Shown piece after piece: positions 46,851-57,890 of a stretch of DNA of 64,000 nucleotides; within the stretch, counting starts at the first letter, position 1; the number at the start of each line of letters is the position of its first letter. The notes under the pieces are model-generated. The model had not been told where the DNA came from, made no database searches, and worked only from the letters and a program-made list of their open reading frames with translations. Where the stretch lies: positions 186,001 through 250,000 of the forward strand of contig NZ_CANMRL010000005.1 of the NCBI RefSeq assembly GCF_947500255.1, given 5' to 3'. A program made the position numbers and the translations under genes. Source of the stretch: an uncultured Psychroserpens sp. Lineage in GTDB: Bacteria > Bacteroidota > Bacteroidia > Flavobacteriales > Flavobacteriaceae.

Positions 46851-47633
46851 ATGTTCAACAAACGCTTTTACTATTTAATAAAGATTCAATACTTAGGCTA
46901 TCGTTTTCATGGTTGGCAAAAGCAACCTAAACTCAAAACGATCCATTTAATGATCGATAGAACACTTAATTTTATTCTCGACGGAAAGCAATTTAAAACC
47001 TTAGGCTCAGGACGTACAGATGCTATGGTATCTGCTAATGAAACAGCATTTGAACTCTTTATCTACGAGAAAATTGAAGATGAAGAGGCTTTTTTGGCAT
47101 TATTCAACCATAACTTGCCTCAGGATTTAAGAGCCTTAGCAATAGAGGAAGTAGATGCCGACTTTAATATTATTCAGCATTCGAAAATAAAAGAATATGT
47201 GTACCTGTTTACTTATGGTCAAAAATGCCATCCGTTTTGTGCGCCAATAATGACTACCATTCTTCATGATTTAGATATTGAACTCATGAAAAAAGGTGCT
47301 CAATTGTTTCAAGGCACGCATAACTTTAAGCCGTATTGTTTTAGAGCGACAGATAATGGTTTGTATGAAAGAACAATAGATAGTTGCAGTCTCGTTGAAA
47401 ATGATTTGTTTACAGCTAATTTTTTTCCGAAGAAAACCTATACACTTATTGTCAAGGGAAAAGGCTTTGGTCGAAATCAAATCCGTTTAATGATGGGAAC
47501 ACTTATTAAACTAGGTCGAGGTGAAGTAGATCTATCTTATATTGAAAATTCCTTGAAACCAGAAAGCACAGCTGTTATGGATTTTATTGCGCCAGCTTCT
47601 GGGTTGATATTGAATTCAGTAGAATTTGAATAA
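46851..47633 (+). CDS. TruA-like pseudouridine synthase, divergent
   Basis: This 260-residue protein matches the TruA fold, with RFHGWQKQPKLKTIHLMID and the catalytic Asp in GSGRTDAMVSANET near residue 55. Classical TruA reads GAGRTDxGVHA, so the active-site loop is altered at several positions. The later FQGTHNFKPYC (usually F.G.HDF..F) is also changed. It probably isomerises uridines in tRNA or another RNA, but the target site may differ from positions 38-40. It is divergent from the LytTR gene. Confidence 0.8.
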   Translation: MFNKRFYYLIKIQYLGYRFHGWQKQPKLKTIHLMIDRTLNFILDGKQFKTLGSGRTDAMVSANETAFELFIYEKIEDEEAFLALFNHNLPQDLRALAIEEVDADFNIIQHSKIKEYVYLFTYGQKCHPFCAPIMTTILHDLDIELMKKGAQLFQGTHNFKPYCFRATDNGLYERTIDSCSLVENDLFTANFFPKKTYTLIVKGKGFGRNQIRLMMGTLIKLGRGEVDLSYIENSLKPESTAVMDFIAPASGLILNSVEFE

Positions 47634-47634
47634 A

Positions 47635-48222
47635 CTACTTAAGTTTTGGTTCGCGTCTAATTGCCCAACTTATAAAAACTAAAGCGCAAAATAATATGCA
47701 TGTTTCTATAATGTGTGATGCAACAATTAATAACATCTCTGATTCAAATTGAGAATCTTCAGAGAAGACACTTCGGTGATAGGATGAATTTATAATCACC
47801 AGTTTTTCAAACATAGCACCCGAAAACAATGTTGCTATTGAAATTGGTATCATCAATAAACCAACGTAACGCATCTTTGACCGTACATTTTTTAACCAGA
47901 ATAACTGTATCAATCCGCAAAATATAAATGGTCGTAGTAACATTAACCAATAGGCCCAAGCATAAGGACCTGTAGCTCTTTTACTAAAAAACTCAAAATC
48001 ACTAGAATGATAATAAGATATCGTCGAGACCAGATACAAAATTAAATAAATAATGGCCAAAACTCTTGCAACTCTAATTGAGTGGTATATAAAATTATAA
48101 ATCAGTTTAGTTTTAAAGAACAAATACGTAATTAATGCAAAAATGGTTGTTAATGCAAAACCAAAAAATAAGTTGTCTAGAAATTGGTTGAGTAGTCTTG
48201 AGATGACATGAAATTCGCTCAT
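47635..48222 (-). CDS. Polytopic membrane protein of unknown function
   Basis: The 195-residue protein has about five hydrophobic spans (near residues 18-36, 50-70, 88-105, 120-138, 165-187) and a short polar loop with HRSVFSEDSQFESE between the last two. No motif points to a function. It starts directly next to the TfoX-like gene on the same strand, so the two are probably cotranscribed. Its end is two bases from the convergent TruA-like gene. Confidence 0.6.
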   Translation of the reverse strand: MSEFHVISRLLNQFLDNLFFGFALTTIFALITYLFFKTKLIYNFIYHSIRVARVLAIIYLILYLVSTISYYHSSDFEFFSKRATGPYAWAYWLMLLRPFIFCGLIQLFWLKNVRSKMRYVGLLMIPISIATLFSGAMFEKLVIINSSYHRSVFSEDSQFESEMLLIVASHIIETCILFCALVFISWAIRREPKLK

Positions 48223-48549
48223 CTATAATTTACTTTTAGCATGTTCTAACCCTAATTCGATATAGTTCAATAATTCGGTTTCTGTTTTAATACCTTCGTT
48301 AGACACATAGACAAACTCTTTCATTGGTCTTTTTGTGAAATCCATTGGTCTAACTGTAGGTTTGGCTAATTCGATTTCCATTTTATCTGAAACAATGCGT
48401 ACAGCTAATTCCTGTTTAATGATGCCTACTGTCATTTTTCCTTTATATAGAAATGAGAGCCCTCCAAACATTCTTTTTTCAGTAAATGTTTCGGGAAAAA
48501 ACTTGAGTTGTTCTCTAATGCGATTGGCGAGTTGCTCGTTGAATGCCAT
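48223..48549 (-). CDS. TfoX N-terminal-domain protein
   Basis: The 108-residue protein shows the TfoX-N pattern: RIREQLKFFPETFTEKRMFGGLSFLYKGKM, then strands leading to RPMDFTKRPMKEFVYV. The full-length competence regulator Sxy/TfoX has a C-terminal domain that is absent here. Stand-alone TfoX-N proteins are widespread and uncharacterised. The downstream membrane-protein gene abuts it. A role in competence should not be assumed. Confidence 0.85.
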   Translation of the reverse strand: MAFNEQLANRIREQLKFFPETFTEKRMFGGLSFLYKGKMTVGIIKQELAVRIVSDKMEIELAKPTVRPMDFTKRPMKEFVYVSNEGIKTETELLNYIELGLEHAKSKL

Positions 48550-48626
48550 ATTTTATTTGCTTATGATGATATTGACAATAAATATAATTTGACTTATTAC
48601 AGTTACCAAAATAATTATTGTTTCAA

Positions 48627-49649
48627 TCAAATTTTTAATCGAGCCGAAGCCATCACACTTTGATCTGCATAATTACCTTCGAGGTATTTTAAATGACCAA
48701 CAATAGCGATCATAGCTGCATTGTCTGTTGTATATTCAAACTTTGGTACATAGGTCGTCCAACCAAATTTATGCTCACCATCTTTTAATGCTTGACGTAT
48801 TCCAGAGTTTGCTGAAACGCCTCCACCAATGGCAATATGTTTAATTCCAGTTTGTTTGGTCGCGAGTTTGAGCTTGTCAATTAGTATCCCAATTATTGTA
48901 TACTGAATAGAGGCACAAACATCATTTAAATGCTCTTCGATAAAGTTGGGATTGGCTTTTACTTGTTTTTGAACAAAATAAAGTATAGCCGTTTTTAATC
49001 CAGAGAAACTAAAATTAAGTCCGTCAACTTTTGGCTTGGTGAATGCATAGGCTTTTGGATTACCCAATTTAGCACGACGGTCTATTTCGGGTCCTGCAGG
49101 ATATCCTAATCCTAATATTTTTCCACTTTTATCAAAGGCCTCTCCAACAGCATCATCAATAGTTTCTCCAATAACTTCCATATCAAAATACGAATTCACT
49201 TTCACGATTTGGGTATGCCCTCCAGATATGGTCATTGCTAAAAACGGAAAAGGAGGTTTTTCAAAATCGGCCTCATCAATAAAATGAGCCAAAATATGTG
49301 CTTGCATATGATTGACATCAATAAGTGGAATATTCAAACCATAAGCCAACGATTTTGCAAATGAAGTTCCAACCAATAAAGAGCCCATTAATCCAGGACC
49401 TCTTGTAAAAGCAATGGCACTTAGCTGATCTTTGTTAATGCCTGCTTTTTTTAATGCTTGATCAACCACAGGAACGATATTTTGTTGGTGTGCTCTTGAG
49501 GCTAATTCTGGAACTACACCACCATAGGCTTCATGTATTTTTTGATTAGCTACAATGTTACTTAAAATCTTTCCGTTATGCATTACAGAAGCTGCTGTAT
49601 CATCGCATGATGACTCTATAGCAAGAATATATATATTTTGTGATGTCAT
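48627..49649 (-). CDS. tsaD: tRNA t6A threonylcarbamoyltransferase TsaD
   Basis: This 340-residue ASKHA-fold protein transfers the threonylcarbamoyl group to A37 of ANN-decoding tRNAs. It has AIESSCDDTAASV, the metal-binding His pair in VNHMQAHILAHF and AMTISGGHTQIV, followed by IGETIDDAVGEAFDK. The C-terminal GGGVSANSGIR is also typical. It works with TsaE (20347-20811) and TsaB (not in the window). It is divergent from tamB. Length is normal. Confidence 0.96.
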   Translation of the reverse strand: MTSQNIYILAIESSCDDTAASVMHNGKILSNIVANQKIHEAYGGVVPELASRAHQQNIVPVVDQALKKAGINKDQLSAIAFTRGPGLMGSLLVGTSFAKSLAYGLNIPLIDVNHMQAHILAHFIDEADFEKPPFPFLAMTISGGHTQIVKVNSYFDMEVIGETIDDAVGEAFDKSGKILGLGYPAGPEIDRRAKLGNPKAYAFTKPKVDGLNFSFSGLKTAILYFVQKQVKANPNFIEEHLNDVCASIQYTIIGILIDKLKLATKQTGIKHIAIGGGVSANSGIRQALKDGEHKFGWTTYVPKFEYTTDNAAMIAIVGHLKYLEGNYADQSVMASARLKI

Positions 49650-49755
49650 TAATATAAATTAGGCACAATAATTGTTAATTTTGAGGTCAAAGTTATAACT
49701 TTCATAGCGTATCAAGAAATTCCTGAAAATAGTATCAAAAATATTAGCAATTATT

Positions 49756-52700
49756 TTGCTATTATTCATCATTTTGGTGTTGGTGTTTTCTATACCTGCA
49801 GTTCAAACAAGTGTAGGGAAATATGTGACGAAACGAGTTAATGATGATTTCGGCACGAATATCAATATTGGTAAGGTCGGACTTCAATTTAATGGTGATG
49901 TAGAACTTAAAGAAATTTACATTGAAGATTACAAAAAAGATACACTAATTGCTATTGACGAGCTTAATACGTCCATCTTAAATTATCGTAATATTTCCAA
50001 CGGCAAATTAAATTTTGGTGATATTGATATCATGAACCTGACCTTTAATGTTAAAACCTATGAAGGCGCCAATGATACTAATCTAGATATTTTTGTTGCA
50101 AAATTTGATGAAGATAACCCGAGGGAGGAGAAAAGTGAATTTTTGTTATCCTCTAGCGATGTGTCTATATATGATGGCACATTCAGACTCATTGATGAAA
50201 ACAGAGATACGCATAAAGTTTTAGAGTTTAACGACCTTAATATCAACGCGACCAATTTTGTTATAGCAGGAAGTGATGTCAATGCTCGAATAAATACATT
50301 AAACTTTAAAGATAGTCGTGGTGCTTATGTCAAGAATATGTCTACCGATTTCGAGTACACACTAACACATATGACTTTTGATAATCTTAGTATCAAAACA
50401 GACAACTCTAGTCTTATTGGAAATGTGCGTTTCGATTACAATCGAGAAGATTTCAAAGAATTTGAAGACAAGGTTAAGGTAACGGCAAATTTTAGAAACT
50501 CAGAAGTGTTCTTAAATGACCTTAATACTTTCTATGATGAGTTTGGTAAGAACCAAAAAGCAAAATTGAGTGTTAACCTTACAGGAACTCTTAATGATTT
50601 AAATGCTGAAGATCTTCAGCTTAATGCGAGTGGAAGAAGTAAAATCTATGGTGACATAAATTTTAAAAACCTGTTTAGTAAAGCCGAAGGTGATTTTTCT
50701 ATGAATGGACGTTTTGATAATTTGTCATCAAACTACTACGATTTAAGAGCGTTGCTTCCCAACATATTGGGAGAATCTATCCCTAGCGTATTTTCAAAAC
50801 TTGGTAATTTTACCATTACCGGAACATCTTTTATTACAGATACTAGAATTGATGCAGATTTAAACATCAATACAGAACTAGGTTTGATTGTATCTGATAT
50901 GGAGATGAATCGTGTTGATGATATTGATAATGCGAGTTATAAAGGAAATGTTGTTTTTGATGAATTTAATATAGGTGCTTTATTAAATGATCCAAAAGTA
51001 AAGACCACTTCATTTAATTTGGATGTAGATGGTCAAGGATTTACTCTTGATAATTTAAGCACACAAATCACTGGTAAAGTATTTCATATTGAATACAATG
51101 ATTATGATTATAAAGATGTTGATGTTTCAGGTAAATTAGGAAATCAAATTTTTAACGGATTATTACAATCTAATGATCAAAATTTCAAATTTAAATTTAA
51201 CGGATTAGCAGATCTTTCAAAAGAAGTAAAGACATTCGACTTTAATGCCAACGTTGAATATGCCAACTTAAAAGCACTTAATTTTATTACCAAGGACAGT
51301 ACCTCTGTGTTTCGTGGAAATGTGACTACTTCGATGAAAGGTTCTACAATTGATGATGCCTACGGAACTCTAAATTTCAAGAATACAACCTATGTTAATC
51401 AAAATGACGAATACTATTTTAAAGATTTTAAAATTGAATCTAAGTTTGATAATCAAAAACGAATCTTAACTATAAATTCTCCAGACATTATTCAAGGAAC
51501 AATGAGTGGTGATTTTAAATTTAAAGATATTGGTAAACTGGTAGAAAATTCGGTGGGTAGTATTTACACCAATTATATTCCGAATGAAATTGAAACAGAT
51601 CAATACCTAGAGTTTGATTTCAAAGTTTATAACAAAATTGTTGAAGTGTTCTATAACGATGTGCAACTCGGACCAAACACTACAGTAAAAGGACGAATAG
51701 AAACTGATGAGAAACAGTTTAATTTAACATTTAAATCGCCACAAATAAAGCTATTCGATTATTTCGCTAATGACATTTCATTGCTTATTGATAATAGTAA
51801 CCCATTGTTTAATACCTATGTTGAAATTGATACTTTAAGTACCAAGTATTATGATGTATCGAAGTTCAATTTGATTAACGTTACCCAACGTGATACATTA
51901 TTTATTAAATCAGAATTTAAAGGTGGAAAACGAAATGCTGATGATTTTAATCTCAGTATGTTTTATACTATTGATGAGAATAATAAATCGGTTGTAGGGT
52001 TTAGAAAATCAGACGTTACCTTTAAAGGAAATACCTGGACAATAAATGAAGAAAAGAACAACCTTCATAAAATAGCGTTTACAAGAGATTTCAAAAATTT
52101 TGATATTGGCCAAATGGTAATGAATCATTTTGATGAACGAATTGAATTGTCTGGTGTACTCCAAGGCGGTAATTACAAAGATTTAAAATTAGATTTTACA
52201 GATGTAGATCTTACCAAGATCACACCTAGAGTGGATAGTTTAGAACTTGAAGGACGAGTTAATGGAAAGTTAGAGGTTCTCCAAAAAGAGGGTGTCTATT
52301 TACCTAATTCTACTGTTGTGATTAGTGATTTAAAAGCCAATGATTATGAGCTGGGTGAGTTAAATGCATTGATAAAAGGAAATCAATCCTTAACCAATTA
52401 TGATGTAGATGTAACGCTTACAAATGACAATTTAAAATCGCTTGATGCCAAAGGAACCATTGATGTAGATTCTAATGATATTGATCTCAATGTTGTTTTT
52501 GAAGAATTTCTTTTAGATCCTTTAGATCCTTTTGGTGAAGGAGTAATTACCAATATAAGAGGTTTAGTTTCAGGAAATGCAAAAGTGTCTGGTAGTTTAA
52601 AAAAACCACAATTTGATGGCGATTTATTGTTAGATAATGCTGGATTGACTATTCCATATCTCAATGTGGATTATAGTTTCGATTTTGATTCTCAAGTCAA

Positions 52701-54156
52701 ATTAGAATCGCAAAAGTTTATATTTCAAGATGTAGAGATTACCGATTCTGAGTTTTTCTCTAAGGCGACTTTAAATGGATTTATTGGACACCAGAATTTT
52801 TCAGATTGGCGATTAGGCTTAAAAATTGAAACCGATCGCTTATTGGTTCTTGATACCGAATATGATGAAGAAGAGTTGTATTATGGAACAGCATTTGTTA
52901 ATGGTACTGCTGATATTGTTGGTCCAACAAATGAATTAAAAATTGAATTTAATGGTAGTACTGCTGAAGGGACAATCTTTAAAATCCCTTTAAATGACTA
53001 TGAAACCTACGGAGAAAACTCTTATATACGCTTTATTAGTCCAGAAGAAAAAGAAGCCCGTGAAAAAGGTGAAGTAGCTACAGCTAAAGAAGTAAAAGGC
53101 TTAGAGTTAGAGTTTAACTTATTTGTTAATCCGTATGCTGATATTGAAATTGTAATTGATAGAAATCAAGGAAGTACCATTCAAGGAAAAGGAAACGGAA
53201 ATTTACTATTTGATATCAATACCAATGGAAAGTTTCAGATGTTTGGAGACTTCCAAGTGGTTGAAGGGAATTATAATTTTGCTTATGGAGGATTGGTACA
53301 AAAGAAATTACAGGTTGTTCCAGGCGGAAGTATACGTTGGGAAGGTGACCCTCTAAAAGCGAATATAGACTTAACTGCTGTTTACCAAACCGAAGCGAAT
53401 CCATCAGTACTACTTGATAACCCAATTAATCGAAGTATTGATGTTGAAGTAGAGATAAATCTTATCGGACAATTAGAACAGCCAGAATCTGATTTTACGT
53501 TTAATTTCCCAACAGTGAATTCTACCATTAAATCTGAGCTTGATTATCGTTTAGAAACTAAAGAAAGTCGTTTTACACAAGGAACATTCTTACTTGTTAC
53601 TGGTTCGTTTCAAAGTGATATTGGTCTAGGTCAGCAAGCTTATGGGACGGTTGCCGATAGGGTGAATGGATTAATAAACAGCATATTGTCAACAGGAAAT
53701 GATAAGGTGCAAGCATCTTTTGGGTATAAACCAGGTGAACAAACAGCCGATTATCAAACTGGTGATCGATTAGATCTTACCTTAAGTACTAAAATTAGTG
53801 ATCGTGTTCTTATTAATGGTAAAGTTGGTGTGCCTATTGGAGGTGTTGAAGAAACCGTTATTGCAGGAGATGTTAGAATTGATGTGTTACTTAATGAAGA
53901 TGGTACACTAAAAGCTTCATTTTTTAACAGAGAAAATAGCATTAGAAATTTTGGAGAAGAAATTGGCTATACTCAAGGAGCTGGTATTACTTATAATGTC
54001 GAATTTGATACGTTCAAAGAATTACTACAGATTATATTTTCTGGTAAGAATAAAAAGGATAAAGAAAAACCTGTAAAGAAAAAAGAAGAAAACCTTGAAA
54101 AATTAACTCCAGACTTTATCAATATCAAATCAAAAAATGACTCAAAAAGTAATTAA
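49756..54156 (+). CDS. tamB: TamB-like translocation and assembly module / AsmA-type lipid transport protein
   Basis: This 1466-residue protein has one N-terminal membrane anchor, a very long periplasmic beta-rich region, and the TamB/DUF490 C-terminal domain (about residues 1030-1420; GNGNLLFDINTNGKFQMFGDF, VVEGNYNFAYGG, IRWEGDPLKANIDLTA). Such proteins bridge the envelope and are implicated in phospholipid transport or outer-membrane protein assembly. The TTG at 49756 falls inside the membrane helix. The frame stays open 48 bases upstream (from about 49708) with hydrophobic, basic codons (RIKKFLKIVSKILAI) but no ATG, GTG or TTG, so an unusual start such as CTG may be used. Confidence 0.9.
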   Translation: MLLFIILVLVFSIPAVQTSVGKYVTKRVNDDFGTNINIGKVGLQFNGDVELKEIYIEDYKKDTLIAIDELNTSILNYRNISNGKLNFGDIDIMNLTFNVKTYEGANDTNLDIFVAKFDEDNPREEKSEFLLSSSDVSIYDGTFRLIDENRDTHKVLEFNDLNINATNFVIAGSDVNARINTLNFKDSRGAYVKNMSTDFEYTLTHMTFDNLSIKTDNSSLIGNVRFDYNREDFKEFEDKVKVTANFRNSEVFLNDLNTFYDEFGKNQKAKLSVNLTGTLNDLNAEDLQLNASGRSKIYGDINFKNLFSKAEGDFSMNGRFDNLSSNYYDLRALLPNILGESIPSVFSKLGNFTITGTSFITDTRIDADLNINTELGLIVSDMEMNRVDDIDNASYKGNVVFDEFNIGALLNDPKVKTTSFNLDVDGQGFTLDNLSTQITGKVFHIEYNDYDYKDVDVSGKLGNQIFNGLLQSNDQNFKFKFNGLADLSKEVKTFDFNANVEYANLKALNFITKDSTSVFRGNVTTSMKGSTIDDAYGTLNFKNTTYVNQNDEYYFKDFKIESKFDNQKRILTINSPDIIQGTMSGDFKFKDIGKLVENSVGSIYTNYIPNEIETDQYLEFDFKVYNKIVEVFYNDVQLGPNTTVKGRIETDEKQFNLTFKSPQIKLFDYFANDISLLIDNSNPLFNTYVEIDTLSTKYYDVSKFNLINVTQRDTLFIKSEFKGGKRNADDFNLSMFYTIDENNKSVVGFRKSDVTFKGNTWTINEEKNNLHKIAFTRDFKNFDIGQMVMNHFDERIELSGVLQGGNYKDLKLDFTDVDLTKITPRVDSLELEGRVNGKLEVLQKEGVYLPNSTVVISDLKANDYELGELNALIKGNQSLTNYDVDVTLTNDNLKSLDAKGTIDVDSNDIDLNVVFEEFLLDPLDPFGEGVITNIRGLVSGNAKVSGSLKKPQFDGDLLLDNAGLTIPYLNVDYSFDFDSQVKLESQKFIFQDVEITDSEFFSKATLNGFIGHQNFSDWRLGLKIETDRLLVLDTEYDEEELYYGTAFVNGTADIVGPTNELKIEFNGSTAEGTIFKIPLNDYETYGENSYIRFISPEEKEAREKGEVATAKEVKGLELEFNLFVNPYADIEIVIDRNQGSTIQGKGNGNLLFDINTNGKFQMFGDFQVVEGNYNFAYGGLVQKKLQVVPGGSIRWEGDPLKANIDLTAVYQTEANPSVLLDNPINRSIDVEVEINLIGQLEQPESDFTFNFPTVNSTIKSELDYRLETKESRFTQGTFLLVTGSFQSDIGLGQQAYGTVADRVNGLINSILSTGNDKVQASFGYKPGEQTADYQTGDRLDLTLSTKISDRVLINGKVGVPIGGVEETVIAGDVRIDVLLNEDGTLKASFFNRENSIRNFGEEIGYTQGAGITYNVEFDTFKELLQIIFSGKNKKDKEKPVKKKEENLEKLTPDFINIKSKNDSKSN

Positions 54157-54293
54157 TCTCTCTCATTTTTAACATTTTTTCTTTTTTTTATTAACGAAAA
54201 CGTTTGAGTTTTTGTCACCTTGTTAAATAAACTCCAATTCCATTTTTATTGTAGTTTTTGTTTACTAGCTTTACTTTTTGAAATAGAAATTAT

Positions 54294-55280
54294 ATGTCAA
54301 AAAAGATAAAAAAAGTTGGTGTAATGACCTCTGGAGGAGACTCTCCAGGAATGAATGCTGCCATAAGATCTGTGGTGAGAACCTGTGCATTTCATAATAT
54401 CGAATGTGTTGGTATTTACAGAGGCTATGAAGGTATGATCGAAGGTGACTTCAAATCTATGGATGCTCGAAGTGTAAAAGGGATCATAAATAAAGGTGGT
54501 ACTGTTTTGAAATCGGCACGATCTCATGAGTTTAGAACTGCTGAAGGTAGAAAGCAAGCCTATGAAAAATTGACAGAAGCTAATATTGATGCGTTGGTCA
54601 CAATTGGAGGAGATGGAACATTCACAGGCGCCATGATCTTTAACAAGGAGTTTAATTTTCCTGTTATAGGAATACCTGGAACCATTGATAATGATATCTA
54701 CGGGACGTCACATACCTTGGGATATGATACAGCACTAAATACTGTAGTAGATGCTATAGATAAAATTAGAGATACTGCAAGTTCTCATAATCGATTGTTC
54801 TTTATAGAAGTTATGGGACGAGATGCAGGTCACATTGCATTAAACGTCGGTATAGGAGCAGGAGCAGAAGAAATTTTAATTCCAGAAGAAGATCTAGGTT
54901 TAGATCGATTACTAGAATCCTTAAGACGCAGTAAGCAATCTGGAAAATCATCAAGCATTGTTGTTGTAGCCGAAGGTGATAAAATTGGTAAAAATGTGTT
55001 TGAACTTAAAGATTATGTCGAAGAGCATATGATCGAGTATGATGTTCGTGTATCAGTATTAGGACACATGCAACGTGGCGGATCGCCTTCTTGTTTTGAT
55101 CGTGTTTTGGCAAGTAGAATGGGCGTTAAGGCTGTAGAAGCTTTAATAGAAGGAAAAACCAATTTAATGGTTGGCCTTTTAAATGATAAAATAGCATTAA
55201 CACCTCTAGATAAAGCCGTAAAAGGTAAATCTGAAATCAATATGGAATTGTTACGCGTCTCTGATATTATGACTGTATAA
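54294..55280 (+). CDS. pfkA: 6-phosphofructokinase (ATP type)
   Basis: This 328-residue group A phosphofructokinase commits fructose 6-phosphate to glycolysis. It has the ATP loop VMTSGGDSPGMNAAIRSV, TIGGDGTFTGAMIF, the catalytic PGTIDNDIYGT and GYDTALNTVVDAID. It also has VMGRDAGHIAL and the C-terminal VLGHMQRGGSPSCFDR. Length matches bacterial ATP-PFK (about 320). It sits 51 bases before gapA on the same strand, giving a glycolytic gene pair. Confidence 0.96.
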   Translation: MSKKIKKVGVMTSGGDSPGMNAAIRSVVRTCAFHNIECVGIYRGYEGMIEGDFKSMDARSVKGIINKGGTVLKSARSHEFRTAEGRKQAYEKLTEANIDALVTIGGDGTFTGAMIFNKEFNFPVIGIPGTIDNDIYGTSHTLGYDTALNTVVDAIDKIRDTASSHNRLFFIEVMGRDAGHIALNVGIGAGAEEILIPEEDLGLDRLLESLRRSKQSGKSSSIVVVAEGDKIGKNVFELKDYVEEHMIEYDVRVSVLGHMQRGGSPSCFDRVLASRMGVKAVEALIEGKTNLMVGLLNDKIALTPLDKAVKGKSEINMELLRVSDIMTV

Positions 55281-55319
55281 TTTCGACTAAGAAATCAAAT
55301 AATAACATAATAAAAATAA

Positions 55320-56333
<1,014 letters not shown>

Positions 56334-56342
56334 TATTCATTT

Positions 56343-56380
56343 AAATCCGCAGCTATTTATAAACTGCGGATTTATTTTTT
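56343..56380 (+). terminator. Intrinsic terminator after gapA
   Basis: AAATCCGCAG (56343-56352) and CTGCGGATTT (56364-56373) form a perfect 10-bp stem with an 11-base loop, followed by ATTTTTT. Confidence 0.88.
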
Positions 56381-56391
56381 ATACCTAGCTC

Positions 56392-57252
56392 ATGATTTTA
56401 ATTACTGATAGTGGCTCTACAAAATGCGATTGGATCGCCGTTGATAAAAATGGGGAACAACTTCATGAAAAAATCCGTACCAAAGGACTTAATCCAGCAA
56501 TTTTAAAAGAGAAAAAACTTAATAAGATTATAAAGAAGAGTGACGAACTCATGCAATTTAAAGATCAGGTCACTCACATCTTTTTTTATGGTGCAGGTTG
56601 CGGAACAACGAATCCAAAATTAATTCTTACAGGTATATTAGAATCTATTTTCACTAATGCTGTCGTTGATGTGCAAGAAGACACTATGGCTGCTGTAAGA
56701 GCAACACTTAATCATAACGATGAAGCTGCAGTTGTTTGTATTTTGGGGACGGGTTCTAATTGTAGTTATTTTGATGGTCATAAGTTGCATCAACGTGTAG
56801 TGTCATTGGGTTACACAATTATGGATGATGCGTCTGGTAATTACTTCGGAAAAGAGCTCATCAAAGATTATTACTATAATAATATGCCAGAAGATATTAA
56901 AGTGGCTTTTGAGCATAAATTTAATTTGGATGCAGATTATATAAAATATAATTTATATAAGCAGCCAAATCCAAATGCATATTTAGCTAGCTTTGCTGAG
57001 TTTATGTTTTTGAATAAAGATTCAGAATATATAAAAATACTTATCAAAAACGGGATTAGAGTATTTACAAATAATATGATATTTCAATATAAGGAAGAAC
57101 TCAAAACAGTGCCTGTGCATTTTGCAGGTTCTATAGCGTTCTTTTCTGAAACAGAAATACGTGAAGTTGCTGATGAACTAGGATTTATAGTAGGAAATTT
57201 TGAAAGACGCCCTATTGAAGGTCTAGTCGCTTATCACATTAAAAATATGTGA
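56392..57252 (+). CDS. BadF/BadG-type N-acetylglucosamine kinase-like ATPase
   Basis: This 286-residue ASKHA-fold kinase has the phosphate-1 loop LITDSGSTKCDWIAVD at the start, GCGTTNPK and VVDVQEDTMAAVRA in the middle. The phosphate-2 loop ILGTGSNCSYFDG and the adenosine region HFAGSIAFFSE near residue 243 follow. Homologues in Bacteroidota are annotated as N-acetylglucosamine kinases. The gene starts 58 bases after gapA, beyond its terminator. It may act in amino sugar recycling; the substrate is inferred from family. Confidence 0.8.
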   Translation: MILITDSGSTKCDWIAVDKNGEQLHEKIRTKGLNPAILKEKKLNKIIKKSDELMQFKDQVTHIFFYGAGCGTTNPKLILTGILESIFTNAVVDVQEDTMAAVRATLNHNDEAAVVCILGTGSNCSYFDGHKLHQRVVSLGYTIMDDASGNYFGKELIKDYYYNNMPEDIKVAFEHKFNLDADYIKYNLYKQPNPNAYLASFAEFMFLNKDSEYIKILIKNGIRVFTNNMIFQYKEELKTVPVHFAGSIAFFSETEIREVADELGFIVGNFERRPIEGLVAYHIKNM

Positions 57253-57279
57253 TGTATGAGTTAAAACAATATGAAAACA

Positions 57280-57311
57280 AAAAAGGCATTAGAATTTTCT
57301 AATGCCTTTTT
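57280..57311. terminator. Bidirectional terminator between convergent genes
   Basis: AAAAAGGCATTAGA (57280-57293) pairs with TCTAATGCCTTTTT (57298-57311), 14 bp with a four-base loop. A-rich and T-rich sides on the two strands let it serve the kinase gene on the plus strand and the membrane-protein gene on the minus strand. Confidence 0.88.
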
Positions 57312-57336
57312 AGGATAAAATAGGTTGGTTAGATTG

Positions 57337-57759
57337 TTATTTTATCCAAGTTTTTGATGTTGCCATTTTTGAGAACCATATCAAAAATAGACATACAATG
57401 ACAATCATTATTGGCATTACTTTATCTGTACCTTCTACTTCCATTACATAATAGATTTGTTGTGCTGTAGCACATAAAAATGATATTATAAAGAGTACAT
57501 AGGCCCATTTTTTTCTTAGTAATAAGCCTAAGCAGCCTAACACTCCTCCAAATACGGCAATAGCAAATATAGCCGTATACCAAGCTGGATGCTCATAAGC
57601 CATTTCAAATTGTAATTGTGGTTCTAACTCGGCTATCATTTCATCTGTCATAAAATGTCGTGATAAATAAGCTCCAACACCAAGAAGGTTCCAAATTAGA
57701 GCTAACACGCTTACGATCCAAAACCAAACAGGTGGTTTATTAGTTGAATTATCTGTCAT
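57337..57759 (-). CDS. Small polytopic membrane protein
   Basis: The 140-residue protein has four hydrophobic segments (about 11-30, 60-82, 85-104 and 115-131) and a loop with HFMTDEMIAELEPQLQFEMAYEHPAWY between the first two. Homologues in Flavobacteriia are hypothetical or called sugar transporter without evidence. No active-site motif is visible. It has no same-strand neighbour nearby. Function unknown. Confidence 0.65.
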   Translation of the reverse strand: MTDNSTNKPPVWFWIVSVLALIWNLLGVGAYLSRHFMTDEMIAELEPQLQFEMAYEHPAWYTAIFAIAVFGGVLGCLGLLLRKKWAYVLFIISFLCATAQQIYYVMEVEGTDKVMPIMIVIVCLFLIWFSKMATSKTWIK

Positions 57760-57890
57760 AATTAAGTGATTTTAGTTAGTTAAACACAACAATTTATAAA
57801 AATTAATGCTATAACATGAAAAAACTCAACTCAATTTTATAATAATTATAAAACTAAGTTGAGTTTGTAACACTTAAATTTATGTGTACT

